Source: CAWARU01 sp963805795
GTDB lineage: Bacteria; Pseudomonadota; Gammaproteobacteria; UBA6186; Azoamicaceae
Reading direction: 5' to 3'
Length of the DNA stretch: 64,000 bases
Assembly (NCBI GenBank): GCA_963805795.1
Contig: CAWDVG010000001.1
Span: 1,690,672-1,754,671, forward strand
Each line of letters begins with the position of its first letter. Position 1 is the stretch's first letter. Below are positions 28,671 through 37,377 of this stretch, one piece after another. The translations under genes and the position numbers were made by a program. Under the pieces are notes generated by a model. It saw nothing but the letters and a program-made list of their open reading frames with translations, was not told the origin of the DNA and made no database searches.

Positions 28671-28829
28671 TTAATACAACGCGAAAACCTAGGAATCGCA
28701 CAGCTCAATAACCTAGGAATCGCACAACACCATAACCTAGGAATCGCCCAGAACATGAAGAGCTCAGAGAAATTAGCCCAATCATTAGAACTTTTACGAG
28801 ATCTCCAAAAAATGGGGATTACAGTCTAA
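28671..28829 (+). pseudogene. C-terminal fragment with tandem NLGIAQ repeats
   Basis: A start-less frame contains AACCTAGGAATCGC three times at 20-24 bp spacing, translating to NLGIAQ repeated, then SEKLAQSLELLRDLQKMGIT and a stop. The repeats keep frame with small spacer variation, so they are protein repeats rather than a CRISPR. The parent protein is not recognised; an IS-A copy begins immediately after. Confidence 0.5.
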
Positions 28830-28830
28830 T

Positions 28831-29928
28831 TCAACTATTATATATTCTTTTTAGCCTTCTATTCAAAGCGTTAAAATTGGGTGGCGTCAGCTCTATTGTG
28901 GCCGAAAATATTATCTTGAAACAGCAATTAATTATTTTATCTAAAAATAAAAAACGATGCCCCAATCTATCAAACTCAGATCGTTAAATATTTGGCTTCT
29001 TATCCCGATATATCAATATCAAACGATTGACACGCTTAGCCATTTTAGTTAAACCTGCCACTTTAATAAAGTTACACAAAATTTTTGTTTCGAGAAAGTA
29101 CAAATCATTGTTTACCAAAAAGACCCATAAGAAACCAGGAAGAAAAGGTCCATCTCAAGAAATAATTGATCTCATTCTACAATATAAAGCGCTAAATCCC
29201 AAATTTGGCTATTTACGTATTGCGATGCAAATTTCAAATCAGTTTGGGATTGAAATAAGCAGCGATACGGTAAGAAGAATTTTAAATAAACTTTACAAAC
29301 CAGATCCTAATAGAAGTCGCGGGCCCAGTTGGTTATCTTTTTTAGGTCACACTAATGATTCGTTATGGTCCATCGATTTTTTTAGAACAGAATCTATTCA
29401 TTTAAAATCCAACTGGGTCATGGTGATTATGGATCAATTCACAAGAAGAATCGTCGGATTCGCTGTTCATAATGGCGATATGAGTGGATCGGCTATATGC
29501 CGCATGTTTAACAGTATAATTTCAAAACAAAAGTTGCCTAAACGAATTTCAACCGATAATGATCCACTTTTTGAGTTTCAAAGGTGGCAAGCCAACCTTA
29601 GAATTTTAGAAATTGAACATATAAAATCCATACCCTATACCCCAATTTCTCATCCATTTGTGGAACGGTTGATTAGAACGATAAGAGAGGAGTTATTAAA
29701 CAATGTTTTAGTTTGGAATACGGGTGATTTGCAGAAAAAATTAGATACCTATAAAGATTATTTCAATCAATCGAGAACTCATGCAGGTATTAATGCTATG
29801 ACCCCTGAAAATAAAAGCACAGGGAATAAAGAAGTGCTTAGTTTGAATAATTATAAATGGAAAAAACACCTACGTGGGTTGGTTCAATTACCTATTGCCG
29901 CTTAAAATTTAGGAATTCGCATACTACA
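28831..29928 (+). pseudogene. IS-A transposase copy with nonsense codon
   Basis: Matches the intact 362-residue IS-A transposase at 62375 over nearly its full length but lacks the initiator region and has TAA at 28985-28987 (SDR-stop-IFGF, where the intact copy has L). The downstream 292-codon frame from 29027 keeps the DDE core: WSIDFF, STDNDPLF, HPFVERLIRTIREE. The right end AGGAATTCGCATACTACA is present. Probably inactive, though a truncated product from 29027 would retain the catalytic domain. Confidence 0.85.
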
Positions 29929-29929
29929 G

Positions 29930-30045
29930 GCTAGATTTAGGTCGATATCCTGACAAGATACAAAGACAAATACGTGAGCTAGCCTGTGGACGTTATTTAA
30001 TCGCCACATTCTGTAATACGTTTTAAGCAATGCGTTACTATTTTC
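29930..30045 (+). pseudogene. istB: Fragment of IS21 (istB) with internal deletion
   Basis: The first 70 bp are identical to 39131-39199 within istB (LDLGRYPDKIQRQIRELACG). They run directly into a sequence resembling 39706-39755 downstream of istB (ATCGCC-CA-TCTG-AATACG...GCGTTAC). A second IS21 was therefore once here and lost most of its length. The rest of 30046-30221 shows no gene. Confidence 0.75.
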
Positions 30046-30221
30046 GCGGTAACTTTCAGAATAGTTGTTGCGTGATGCAAAGTGCAATTATCCTACAGGT
30101 TGTATATTAACCAACTTCTCCAACCGTTGTCTAACTGCTCGCTGAATCGCCCTGGCTGATAGAGGGGGTTGCTGGAGGCATATGCCTATAGTAATCTGAA
30201 AGTAATTAATGAACTCTAGAC

Positions 30222-30238
30222 GGTCAAATTATTTGACC
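30222..30238. promoter_or_regulatory. 17-bp perfect palindrome, probable operator
   Basis: GGTCAAATTATTTGACC is a perfect palindrome centred 54 bp upstream of the hydrolase start. It overlaps a TTGACC that could serve as a -35 box. A dimeric repressor site is the simplest reading; no regulator gene is adjacent. Confidence 0.55.
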
Positions 30239-30283
30239 ATGCCAAGCGAATAGTAATCTTTGCTCCAAGGAGGTGTAATGTAA

Positions 30284-30907
30284 ATGATCAAAAAAGAATA
30301 TTATGAAACAATAACCCCAGAAAATGCTGCTTTAGTGCTAGTTGACCATCAAATTGGGTTATACACTGGTGTAAGGGACATCCCTGTTGATGAATTAAAA
30401 CACAACATTGTTGGATTAGTAAACGCGTCTAAAGTTTTTCGCATTCCATTTGTCGTTACGACAACGACAGAAAGCATGTGGGGCCCAATGATTCAAGAAT
30501 TGCAAGAAGCGTTGAAAGGCGTTCCCGTAATTGAACGTACTACAGTTAACGCTTGGGATGATCAACGAGTATCTGCCGCTATTGAAAAAACTGGCCGAAA
30601 AAAATTGATCATGACAGGGATAAGCACTGATGTATGCCTTGCTTTCCCAGCAATTACTGCTGTAGGAAAAGGTTATGACGTTTATGCGGTTGTTGATGCC
30701 TCGGGCGCATTCACAGTCAAGCAAGGAGAACTAGGCGTGCCCCGAATGGTACAAGCTGGTGTTAAAGTTGTTGGATATTCAAATGTCATCGTCGAACTGT
30801 TAAAAGATAACGCTAGTCCGCTTGCTATGGAAGCATATAGCGGCCTTAATATGCCATTCGCCACCTTAGTACTTGGTTTAAACCAATATTTTTCTTCAAA
30901 AAAATAA
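30284..30907 (+). CDS. Isochorismatase-like hydrolase, YcaC type
   Basis: 207 residues with the cysteine-hydrolase triad of the isochorismatase-like superfamily: Asp21 in ALVLVDHQIGLY, a Lys in the central region, and Cys118 in GISTDVCLAF. Length and C-terminus match the YcaC group, octameric enzymes of unknown substrate. AAGGAGGT precedes the ATG with 9-nt spacing, the strongest ribosome site in the window, so high expression is plausible. It is followed after 72 bp by the pirin gene, and a palindrome sits upstream; the two probably form a regulated pair. Confidence 0.88.
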   Translation: MIKKEYYETITPENAALVLVDHQIGLYTGVRDIPVDELKHNIVGLVNASKVFRIPFVVTTTTESMWGPMIQELQEALKGVPVIERTTVNAWDDQRVSAAIEKTGRKKLIMTGISTDVCLAFPAITAVGKGYDVYAVVDASGAFTVKQGELGVPRMVQAGVKVVGYSNVIVELLKDNASPLAMEAYSGLNMPFATLVLGLNQYFSSKK

Positions 30908-30938
30908 AATTGAAACCAAAATTGCCAGAAGAATATTT

Positions 30939-30960
30939 TCGCCTTTCGCAAGAAAGGCGA
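30939..30960. terminator. Hairpin between hydrolase and pirin genes
   Basis: TCGCCTTTC-GCAA-GAAAGGCGA is a perfect 9-bp stem with a GNRA-type tetraloop and no T-run. It may act as an mRNA stabiliser or attenuator between the two genes rather than as a full terminator. Confidence 0.5.
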
Positions 30961-30979
30961 GCGCGATAATGGAGATTCC

Positions 30980-31975
30980 ATGTTAAAGTTAAGTATTAAA
31001 ATGGTCATTTTAGTTGTTGTGGTTGCTCCTCTAATAGCTGCGGCACAACCGGCACAAATATATTCACAAAATGAATTAATGAATAAAAAATTTACAGAGA
31101 TAAATAAAGATGTAGGTGGTGTTATGAATTACCGTAAGATTAAGAAAATAACGCAAGGCAATGACTCAAGTTGGGTGGGAGATGGTTTCCTGGTAAACAA
31201 CATGTTTTTTTATAGTAGAGATAATGATATCAGCCCATTTCTCCTGTTGGACTACGCAAAACCATTCAATTTTGCTCCTACAGATGTCCCTCGAGGTGTG
31301 GAACAACATCCGCATCGCGGGTTTGAAACGGTGACCATTGTGTATGATGGTGAGGTCCAACATAGAGATACAGCGGGCAACCATGGAACAATTGGTCCAG
31401 GTGACGTTCAATGGATGACTGCTGCTCGCGGCATCTTGCATGAAGAGAAGCATAGTAACGAGTTCACACGCAAGGGTGGACGGCTGGAAATGGTACAATT
31501 ATGGGTGAATTTACCTGCTAAGGATAAAATGTCTGCACCACACTATCAAGAGATATCGAATGCAGCTATTCCAACCGTGACACTCGCGGACGGTATGGGT
31601 TTTGTGCGAATTATTGCTGGAAATTTTGGCGATATCAAAAGCCCTGTAAAAACATTTACACAAGTTCACATATATGACATCAGAATTAAAGAAGGTGCAT
31701 CGCAAAATATACCTGTCACAAACAGTTTCAATGCCATGCTTCTGGTGCTTGATGGCAAGATAGAAATTGGTAATAAACAGATCAAAGCAGGCGAACTGGT
31801 CAAGTTTGCTAAGGAAGGAGATATGATTTTACTAACTGCTAAAAGTGACACTAAAGTGCTGTTTATGGCAGGTGAACCAATTAATGAGCCAGTTGTTGGA
31901 GCAGGACCATTTGTTATGAATACAGAAGCTGAAATAAAACAGGCGTATAGTGATTTACGGGCCGGGAAACTTTAA
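30980..31975 (+). CDS. Pirin-family cupin protein with possible N-terminal signal peptide
   Basis: The pirin part has the metal-binding HPHRGF at residues 110-115, GPGDVQWMTAARGILHEE with His/Glu ligands, and the second cupin to about residue 300. Pirins are iron-binding proteins, some with quercetin dioxygenase activity, and are usually cytoplasmic. Here about 48 residues precede the normal N-terminus and look like a signal peptide (MLKLSIKMVILVVVVAPLIA, then AAQPA). However, Met49 (MNYRKIKKITQG), preceded by AGGTGGTG at 31114-31121, gives the usual pirin start. Either start is possible, or both may be used. It is co-directional with the isochorismatase-like gene. Confidence 0.85.
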   Translation: MLKLSIKMVILVVVVAPLIAAAQPAQIYSQNELMNKKFTEINKDVGGVMNYRKIKKITQGNDSSWVGDGFLVNNMFFYSRDNDISPFLLLDYAKPFNFAPTDVPRGVEQHPHRGFETVTIVYDGEVQHRDTAGNHGTIGPGDVQWMTAARGILHEEKHSNEFTRKGGRLEMVQLWVNLPAKDKMSAPHYQEISNAAIPTVTLADGMGFVRIIAGNFGDIKSPVKTFTQVHIYDIRIKEGASQNIPVTNSFNAMLLVLDGKIEIGNKQIKAGELVKFAKEGDMILLTAKSDTKVLFMAGEPINEPVVGAGPFVMNTEAEIKQAYSDLRAGKL

Positions 31976-32099
31976 AAGTAACTTATGGGATCGAATACAA
32001 TTCCGGATATACAGCGCATGGCAACAAAAGATAGTGTAGAATGACTGTAGTACTTGCGTCCCACTCTGGTCTTTGAATCAAAATACCTGAAACATTACG

Positions 32100-32231
32100 T
32101 TAGTTTTTCCCTCGTGCTAGCGAATTTAATTTTTCTTTTATCAAAGAGACGTTTAAAGAACGCTTTTTTAAAAAAGCATTAACATATTGAACAGACTGAA
32201 TAAAGATGGCGTCATTCCAATCAAGTTTCAT
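32100..32231 (-). CDS. Small unknown ORF, 43 residues
   Basis: MKLDWNDAIFIQSVQYVNAF continues to a stop at 32100. It has protein-like composition but no clear ribosome site, and overlaps the start of an integrase fragment on the other strand. It lies in a 300-bp stretch with no other gene and may be a remnant. Confidence 0.3.
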   Translation of the reverse strand: MKLDWNDAIFIQSVQYVNAFLKKRSLNVSLIKEKLNSLARGKN

Positions 32232-32487
32232 TGCTTTTGATGGTTTTACCTCACTCTCTGGCGAAATTAATTCATCAACCGGTAGACGTTTGCGATCTGC
32301 GGGTGTTTCATTTGAGGATAGGCAGGATTTATTGGGTCACAAATCTTCACGGATTACGACTCATTATTCTACAGCTGAATTACAGAATCTGTGGGAAGCT
32401 GCCAACAAAGTTAGCGTAAGTCATGCACGGCCAACACTAACTTTGCTGAGAACTGATGCAGTAAGTCGTGTAGTATGCGAATTCTAA
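32206..32487 (+). pseudogene. C-terminal fragment of a tyrosine recombinase (integrase)
   Basis: GRRLRSAGVSFEDRQDLLGH then SSRITTHYSTAELQNL holds the R-x-x-G...LLGH...Tyr end of a phage or island integrase catalytic domain. The N-terminal two-thirds are missing. The 3' end is cut by an inverted IS-A end. It indicates that an integrative element once inserted nearby. Confidence 0.7.
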
Positions 32488-32491
32488 ATTT
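32469..32491 (-). mobile_element. Solo IS-A end, inverted
   Basis: TGTAGTATGCGAATTC followed by TAAATTT is the reverse complement of the IS-A right end, with one base missing. No transposase is attached. Confidence 0.65.
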
Positions 32492-32586
32492 GCTGATTTA
32501 ACATCCACGGCAAACCAGAGCTCTCAATATTCTGTCGAATTTAATATTCCCTTTTTTCTTGCACATTTTAATAAATTCCGTATATA

Positions 32587-32623
32587 ATTAGATATTGTGG
32601 CTATTTTAGGCACGATACCTAAT
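32587..32623. promoter_or_regulatory. Inverted repeat, probable AbiEi operator 1
   Basis: ATTAGATATTGTG and CACGATACCTAAT are 13-bp arms with 2 mismatches around an 11-bp spacer, ending 11 bp before the abiEi start. AbiEi antitoxins are known to repress their operon through inverted repeats at this position. Confidence 0.65.
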
Positions 32624-32634
32624 CGGATCCAGAA

Positions 32635-33426
32635 ATGCATTTAAAAGACTATATAAATATCCAGCTAAAAAATGGAAGATGTTCCTTTTCTTTAGCTGTT
32701 GCTGAAAAAGAACTTGGCAAATCAAATGTGGCAGTTAGGTCTGCTATTGCTCATTTAATTGCAAAAGGAGAGCTTGCAAATCCCGCTAGAGGTTTCTACG
32801 TGATTGTTCCGCCAGAATATCAAATTTTAAAATGCCTCCCGGCAGAACATTTTATACCATATTTGATGGATTATTGGGGTATCAACTATTACGCAGCACT
32901 GCTTACTGCTGCTAGGCATCATGGCTCTACTCATCAAAGTTCTCATGTCTTCCAAGTCATTATTCCTAAACATAAGCCCGAGATTATTTGTGGTAAAGTA
33001 AGAATCAAGTTTTATGCAAATAAAAATATGGTCGAAACGCCCACACAAAAAATTTCAACTGCTAAAAGCAGATTAATAATCTCGACTCCTGAAGGTACAG
33101 CAATGGATTTAATGCATTATATTAGTCAATCTGGCGGATTGAATCATATCGCCACCGTTCTTTCAGAGTTACAAGAATCAATATCACCTGAAAAATTACT
33201 TCTTCTTGCAGAAAACCAAAAAAGTTTACCTTGGAAACAACGACTAGGGTATATTTTAGAAACGATTGGATCTATGGAATTAGCTGAAATCTTAAAAAAC
33301 CATCTAAAAAAACATAAAAAAATTGACTTTATTCCATTAATGCCAGGAATAGAAACTAATGGTGTTGAAAAAAATAAAACCTGGAAAATTTTGGAAAACA
33401 CAACCATTGATGGGGATGACATATGA
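32635..33426 (+). CDS. abiEi: AbiEi-type antitoxin (type IV TA), system 1
   Basis: 263 residues. An N-terminal winged helix at about 5-60 (VAEKELGKSNVAVRSAIAHL then KGELANPARGFYVI) is followed by the AbiEi C-terminal domain: YYAALLTAARHHGSTHQ and STPEGTAMDLMHYI. AbiEi represses its operon and antagonises the AbiEii nucleotidyltransferase toxin without direct binding in the classical case. Its stop overlaps the next start by 4 nt (ATGA), so the pair is translationally coupled. Related only distantly to the AbiEi at 58 kb. Confidence 0.88.
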   Translation: MHLKDYINIQLKNGRCSFSLAVAEKELGKSNVAVRSAIAHLIAKGELANPARGFYVIVPPEYQILKCLPAEHFIPYLMDYWGINYYAALLTAARHHGSTHQSSHVFQVIIPKHKPEIICGKVRIKFYANKNMVETPTQKISTAKSRLIISTPEGTAMDLMHYISQSGGLNHIATVLSELQESISPEKLLLLAENQKSLPWKQRLGYILETIGSMELAEILKNHLKKHKKIDFIPLMPGIETNGVEKNKTWKILENTTIDGDDI

Positions 33427-34259
33427 TACCAGAATACTGTATTACAGAATGGAGGCAGAAAGCTCCTTGGACTAAAGATTATCAAGTGGAACAAGATCTA
33501 ATAATCAGTCGCGCCTTAATTGAAATATATCAAAATGAGAAAATTAGTGAGAATCTAGTTTTTAGGGGAGGAACAGCTTTAAATAAATTATATATCACAC
33601 CTCCAGCAAGATATAGTGAAGATCTGGACTTCGTGCAAATGAAATCTGAACCCATTGGCCCAACAATCGCTAACATTAGAAATATTTTGGATAATTGGTT
33701 AAGCGCCCCAAAAGGTAAATTAACAGAACGTTCTGCAAAACTTATTTACAATTACTTAACGATTGATGGAAATTCTGCAAAAGTGAAAATAGAAATTAAT
33801 ACAACAGAACATTTTCAAGTACAAAATTTAAGCAATATGGAATATTCAATAAACTCAGCATGGTTTGAAGGCAAAAGTCGCATTGTATCTTATCAATTAG
33901 AAGAATTAATTGCAACAAAATTACGTGCTTTATATCAAAGAAGGAAAGGTAGAGATTTATTTGATTTGTGGTATGTTTCAAAGCAAAATTTAGTAAATGT
34001 TGAAAATGTAATTCAAATATTCCAACAATATTGCAATAGAGAAAAACAAATAATAACGAGAGCATTATTCGAGAAAAACTTATCTCAAAAATATTTACAC
34101 CCTGAATTTAAAATTGATATGCAAACTCTTTTGGCTCAAGACGCTGAATGGGATTTTGATGATGCATTTGATTTTGTTAACGACACTATCATAAATAAAA
34201 TACCCGGAAAATCTTGGAAAGGATTAGAATCTAAAAAACATGAAGAAAATCTTACTTAA
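33423..34259 (+). CDS. abiEii: AbiEii nucleotidyltransferase toxin, system 1
   Basis: 278 residues. The four AbiEii motifs are present: FRGGTALNKLY at 47-57, SEDLDF at 65-70 with the two catalytic Asp, KVKIEIN near 122, and LEELIATKLRALYQRRKGRD near 160-180. The family (PF08843) blocks growth by nucleotidyl transfer, in some members to tRNA acceptor ends, and gives phage abortive infection or stabilises mobile DNA. It appears intact. It is followed by a decayed IS-A copy. Confidence 0.9.
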   Translation: MIPEYCITEWRQKAPWTKDYQVEQDLIISRALIEIYQNEKISENLVFRGGTALNKLYITPPARYSEDLDFVQMKSEPIGPTIANIRNILDNWLSAPKGKLTERSAKLIYNYLTIDGNSAKVKIEINTTEHFQVQNLSNMEYSINSAWFEGKSRIVSYQLEELIATKLRALYQRRKGRDLFDLWYVSKQNLVNVENVIQIFQQYCNREKQIITRALFEKNLSQKYLHPEFKIDMQTLLAQDAEWDFDDAFDFVNDTIINKIPGKSWKGLESKKHEENLT

Positions 34260-34340
34260 ATATGTGTATTATAACATTTCAATCTGTCCATTCCGAAAAG
34301 ATGATTGAAAAATATCTAAAAGTCGTTTAAACTCAATTAT

Positions 34341-35454
34341 TATGGTTAATATAGTACAATCATTATACATCTTATTTAGAATGCCTATTTACAATAGGAA
34401 AAATAGCCGGCATCAGTGCCGTCATTTCTGAAAACATTTTCCTGCGCCAGCAGTTGATTATTCTAGCCAGAAATAGAAAACGATGCCCTAAACTCTCAAA
34501 CACAGATCGTTTTATATTTGGATTCTTCAGTCATTACATTAATCACAAAAGATTATGCCGTTTGGCCATAATAATTAAACCTGCCACATTATTAAAATTT
34601 CACAAATTTTTTGTTTCGAGAAAATACAAATCTTTATTTACAAAAAAGAACCACAAAAAACCTGGCAGAAAAGGTCCAAACCAGGAAATTATCGACCTTG
34701 TTTTAAAATATAAGGCTCTTAACTCAAAATTCGGATACTTGCGAATTGCAATGCAAATTTCAAACCAGTTTGGAATTGAAATAAGCAGCAATCAAGTGAG
34801 AAGAATTTTAAATAAATTTTATAGACCAGATCCTAATAGGAACCATGGGCCCAATTGGCTATCATTTCTCGGTCATACTAAAGATTCATTATAGTCCATC
34901 GATTTTTTTAGAATAGAATCTATTCATCTACAGTCCAATTGGATCATGGTGGTAATGGATCAATTTACAAGAAGAATCGTCGGATTCGCTGTCCATAAAG
35001 GTGATATGAGTGGCGTATCTATATGCCGTATGTTTAACAAAATAATTTCAAAACAAAAGTTACCGCAACGCGTTTCCACAGACAATGATCCGCTTTTCAA
35101 ATTTGAAAGGTGGCAAGCCAATCTTAGAGTTCTTGAAATTGAACATATAAAATCTATACCCTACACCCCAATTTCCCATCCATTTATAGAAAGTTTAATT
35201 AGAACAATAAGAGAAGAGCTATTAAACAACGTTTTAATCTGGAATGCTCATGACTTACAGAAAAAATTGGACATCTATAAAGATTATTTTAATCAATCAA
35301 GAGCTCATGCAGGTATTAATGCAATGACTCCTGAAAATAAAAGTTCAGGGAATAAAGAAGTGCTTAGTTTGAGTAATTTTAAATGGAAAAAGCACTTACG
35401 TGGGTTGGTTCATTTACCTATTGCAGACTAAAATTTAGGAATTCGCATACTACA
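34341..35454 (+). pseudogene. IS-A transposase copy with frameshift and nonsense codon
   Basis: The N-terminal part starting at 34341 shifts frame near 34395 (ISAVISENIFLRQQL is in another frame). A TAG at 34892-34894 replaces Trp in DSL-stop-SIDFF. Downstream, STDNDPLFKFERW and HPFIESLIRTIREE are kept. It has diverged more from the other copies than they have from each other, so it is an older insertion. The right end is intact at 35437-35454. Confidence 0.85.
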
Positions 35455-35507
35455 AATATTTTGGCCTCATCATCACACTGAATCCAAGGGCCAAGCCTTG
35501 AGAGTCA

Positions 35508-35524
35508 CACTGGTCAAACCAGTG
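35508..35524. terminator. Hairpin between IS-A and the ATPase gene
   Basis: CACTGGT-CAA-ACCAGTG is a perfect 7-bp stem with a 3-nt loop, in the 123-bp gap 3' of both converging genes. There is no T-run, so terminator activity is uncertain. Confidence 0.4.
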
Positions 35525-35577
35525 GCTTACCTGTCATTGAGTTATTGGAGAAATTAATTGCGAAGAGTATAGCAACT

Positions 35578-37035
35578 TTAAAATAGATCTTCTAATGTCG
35601 CAAAAGAAGCAATCATCTCTTCGCTATATAATGTCTTTTTTAAGCCTCCGGATACAATCAATGAATGGAAAATCTGTTTTTTTGTTTTGGTTACTTTGCA
35701 ATAAATTTGTTCTCTTTTTAATAAAAAAGCGGCATATTTTTTATCTAAACTAAAGGGAGTTTTGCAATACTTTATTTCGCCAAGATTGATAATATCATCG
35801 GGCCTGTCAAAAATTAAATCAATCTGCGCTCCATCATTGCTTTCGTCTTCTTTAGGATGATGTCGCCAAGAGAAAATCTCAGAACCCTCTGGAATATGTA
35901 GGGCACGTTTTAATTTATCCATATGTTTAAAACATACTGCCTCGAAAGCATAACCTGACCATGCCTTCCAGGCAGCAGTGCTTGACAATTGTTCCCAATA
36001 TTGATCATTAATTGTTTTCGTAATACGAGCTTTTGCCCCAGGGGCAATCCAATTCAGGTAAAATAAAGTATATTCATCTATTACTTTGTAGAATGTTCCA
36101 CGCTCTTTTTGCGAAGGAGTAAAGGAGGTAATAAAACCTGCCTCTTCTAACTCTTTTAATCTTTCAGTTAAACGACCCCCTTTATACTTAAAATGTTCTT
36201 CAATATTTACTCTGCTGAGCCCCTCTCTTTTGCTAGTAATCAGGGCAATTAGTGCTTCATGTATTTCATGTTTCTTAAACAAAGAAGCAAATAACAGATT
36301 AAATTCATCATATAAAGTGCCTTTTTTTTGGAAACAAGCATTGTTAATATTTTGAATGGCGGATAAACCTTTTTCAACGAAATTCAAGTAAAATGGGATA
36401 CCTCCAAGGCACATGTAAAGCATCAATATTTGTTCATGATTGTAGTGTACATGCTTATATTTCAGATAATCTTTAACTTCAGACAGGTTAAAGGGATTTA
36501 TCGGTAAACGCAAAGTGACTCTATTATGCAACCCCCCTGTATCATGTAATATGTTTTCTATAATCCAAGAGGCTGCCGATCCACAAATAATTAATTTTAT
36601 TCTGCTATCTTCCGTCCAATAGCGATTCCAGAAGTAATCCAAAGCCTCTAACAAGCCCGACTTTGGCGTCGCCATCCAAGGCACTTCGTCCAAAAATAAC
36701 ACTACTTTTTGTTTACCAGCAAATATGTCAATCGCATCTTTCAATGCATCAAAAGCTTGATGCCAATTTGAAAATGTAGAAAGTTGTGTTCCTTTACGGT
36801 CTTTATAAAAAGTTGTTTCAATTTCCTTTTTAAAGGCCGCTAACTGTCGTTTTAAGGGCCCTTTATGAATACCTGTTGCCCTAAAAAAAATACCTTTTTT
36901 TTCCTTGAAGAACTCCCTAATAAGGTAAGTTTTCCCCACCCGTCGCCTACCATAAACGGCGACAAAGGCAGCCTCCGGTGAGTCATAAGCCTTTTGTAAC
37001 TGCTTTTTCTCATATTCTCGGCCTATAATTTCCAA
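35578..37035 (-). CDS. AAA ATPase (PF01637 type) with DUF234 nuclease-like C-terminus, copy A
   Basis: 485 residues. Walker A GRRRVGKT at 29-36, Walker B VLFLDEVPW at 112-120 and sensor IICGSAASWI follow the PF01637 STAND-like pattern. A winged helix at about 270-310 (LSRVNIEEHFKYKGGRLTER) precedes DUF234, where GAQIDLIF and NLGEIKYC carry the D and E-x-K of a PD-(D/E)XK site. The family is common in archaea and patchy in bacteria, with unknown function. The gene is intact. It begins 20 bp from a 39-bp perfect inverted repeat, and the protein's own winged helix could bind there. Its 3' end faces an IS-A right end. Confidence 0.9.
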   Translation of the reverse strand: MEIIGREYEKKQLQKAYDSPEAAFVAVYGRRRVGKTYLIREFFKEKKGIFFRATGIHKGPLKRQLAAFKKEIETTFYKDRKGTQLSTFSNWHQAFDALKDAIDIFAGKQKVVLFLDEVPWMATPKSGLLEALDYFWNRYWTEDSRIKLIICGSAASWIIENILHDTGGLHNRVTLRLPINPFNLSEVKDYLKYKHVHYNHEQILMLYMCLGGIPFYLNFVEKGLSAIQNINNACFQKKGTLYDEFNLLFASLFKKHEIHEALIALITSKREGLSRVNIEEHFKYKGGRLTERLKELEEAGFITSFTPSQKERGTFYKVIDEYTLFYLNWIAPGAKARITKTINDQYWEQLSSTAAWKAWSGYAFEAVCFKHMDKLKRALHIPEGSEIFSWRHHPKEDESNDGAQIDLIFDRPDDIINLGEIKYCKTPFSLDKKYAAFLLKREQIYCKVTKTKKQIFHSLIVSGGLKKTLYSEEMIASFATLEDLF

Positions 37036-37055
37036 TGTCTAGCTCCTGTCTCAAA

Positions 37056-37147
37056 TAAGGGACACTTATAAATATATTATATCCGTCCCTTATTTGCAAG
37101 TTTTTTAGAATAAGGGACGGATATAATATATTTATAAGTGTCCCTTA
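37056..37147. repeat. 39-bp perfect inverted repeat upstream of the ATPase
   Basis: 37056-37094 and 37109-37147 are exact reverse complements around a 14-bp spacer. Each arm is itself bounded by TAAGGGAC and GTCCCTTA, so the structure is nested. The AT-rich centre of each arm holds TATAAT-like words in both directions. It lies between the ATPase start and the left end of IS21. Confidence 0.9.
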
Positions 37148-37377
37148 AGGAAAAACTGGCCCATTGTTGAGCGCGCAGTATATTGACCCCTCCAAGGTAC
37201 AAATCCGTGTTGTAATTTGACCCCACCAACCACGCTAAGAATTGAGCACTTTAAGTTACATTCCGCGTTAAGAATTAACCCCTCCTATAAAAAGTTAGTT
37301 ACTTTAAATTCAGGCGTAAAGTATCCGTTATTTTGTACCAATAACGGAGGTTACTTATGTGAAGGAGGCGTATTCCC

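Noticed and set aside
28686..28752. Three regularly spaced direct repeats, CRISPR-like
   Set aside because: Spacers are only 6-10 bp and the repeats stay in one reading frame ending in a stop codon; no cas genes are present.
32206..32487. Active integrase marking a genomic island
   Set aside because: Only the C-terminal catalytic fragment remains and no attachment-site duplication was seen near the tRNA gene.
34454..35431. Two separate small genes
   Set aside because: They are the two halves of one IS-A transposase separated by a TAG codon.
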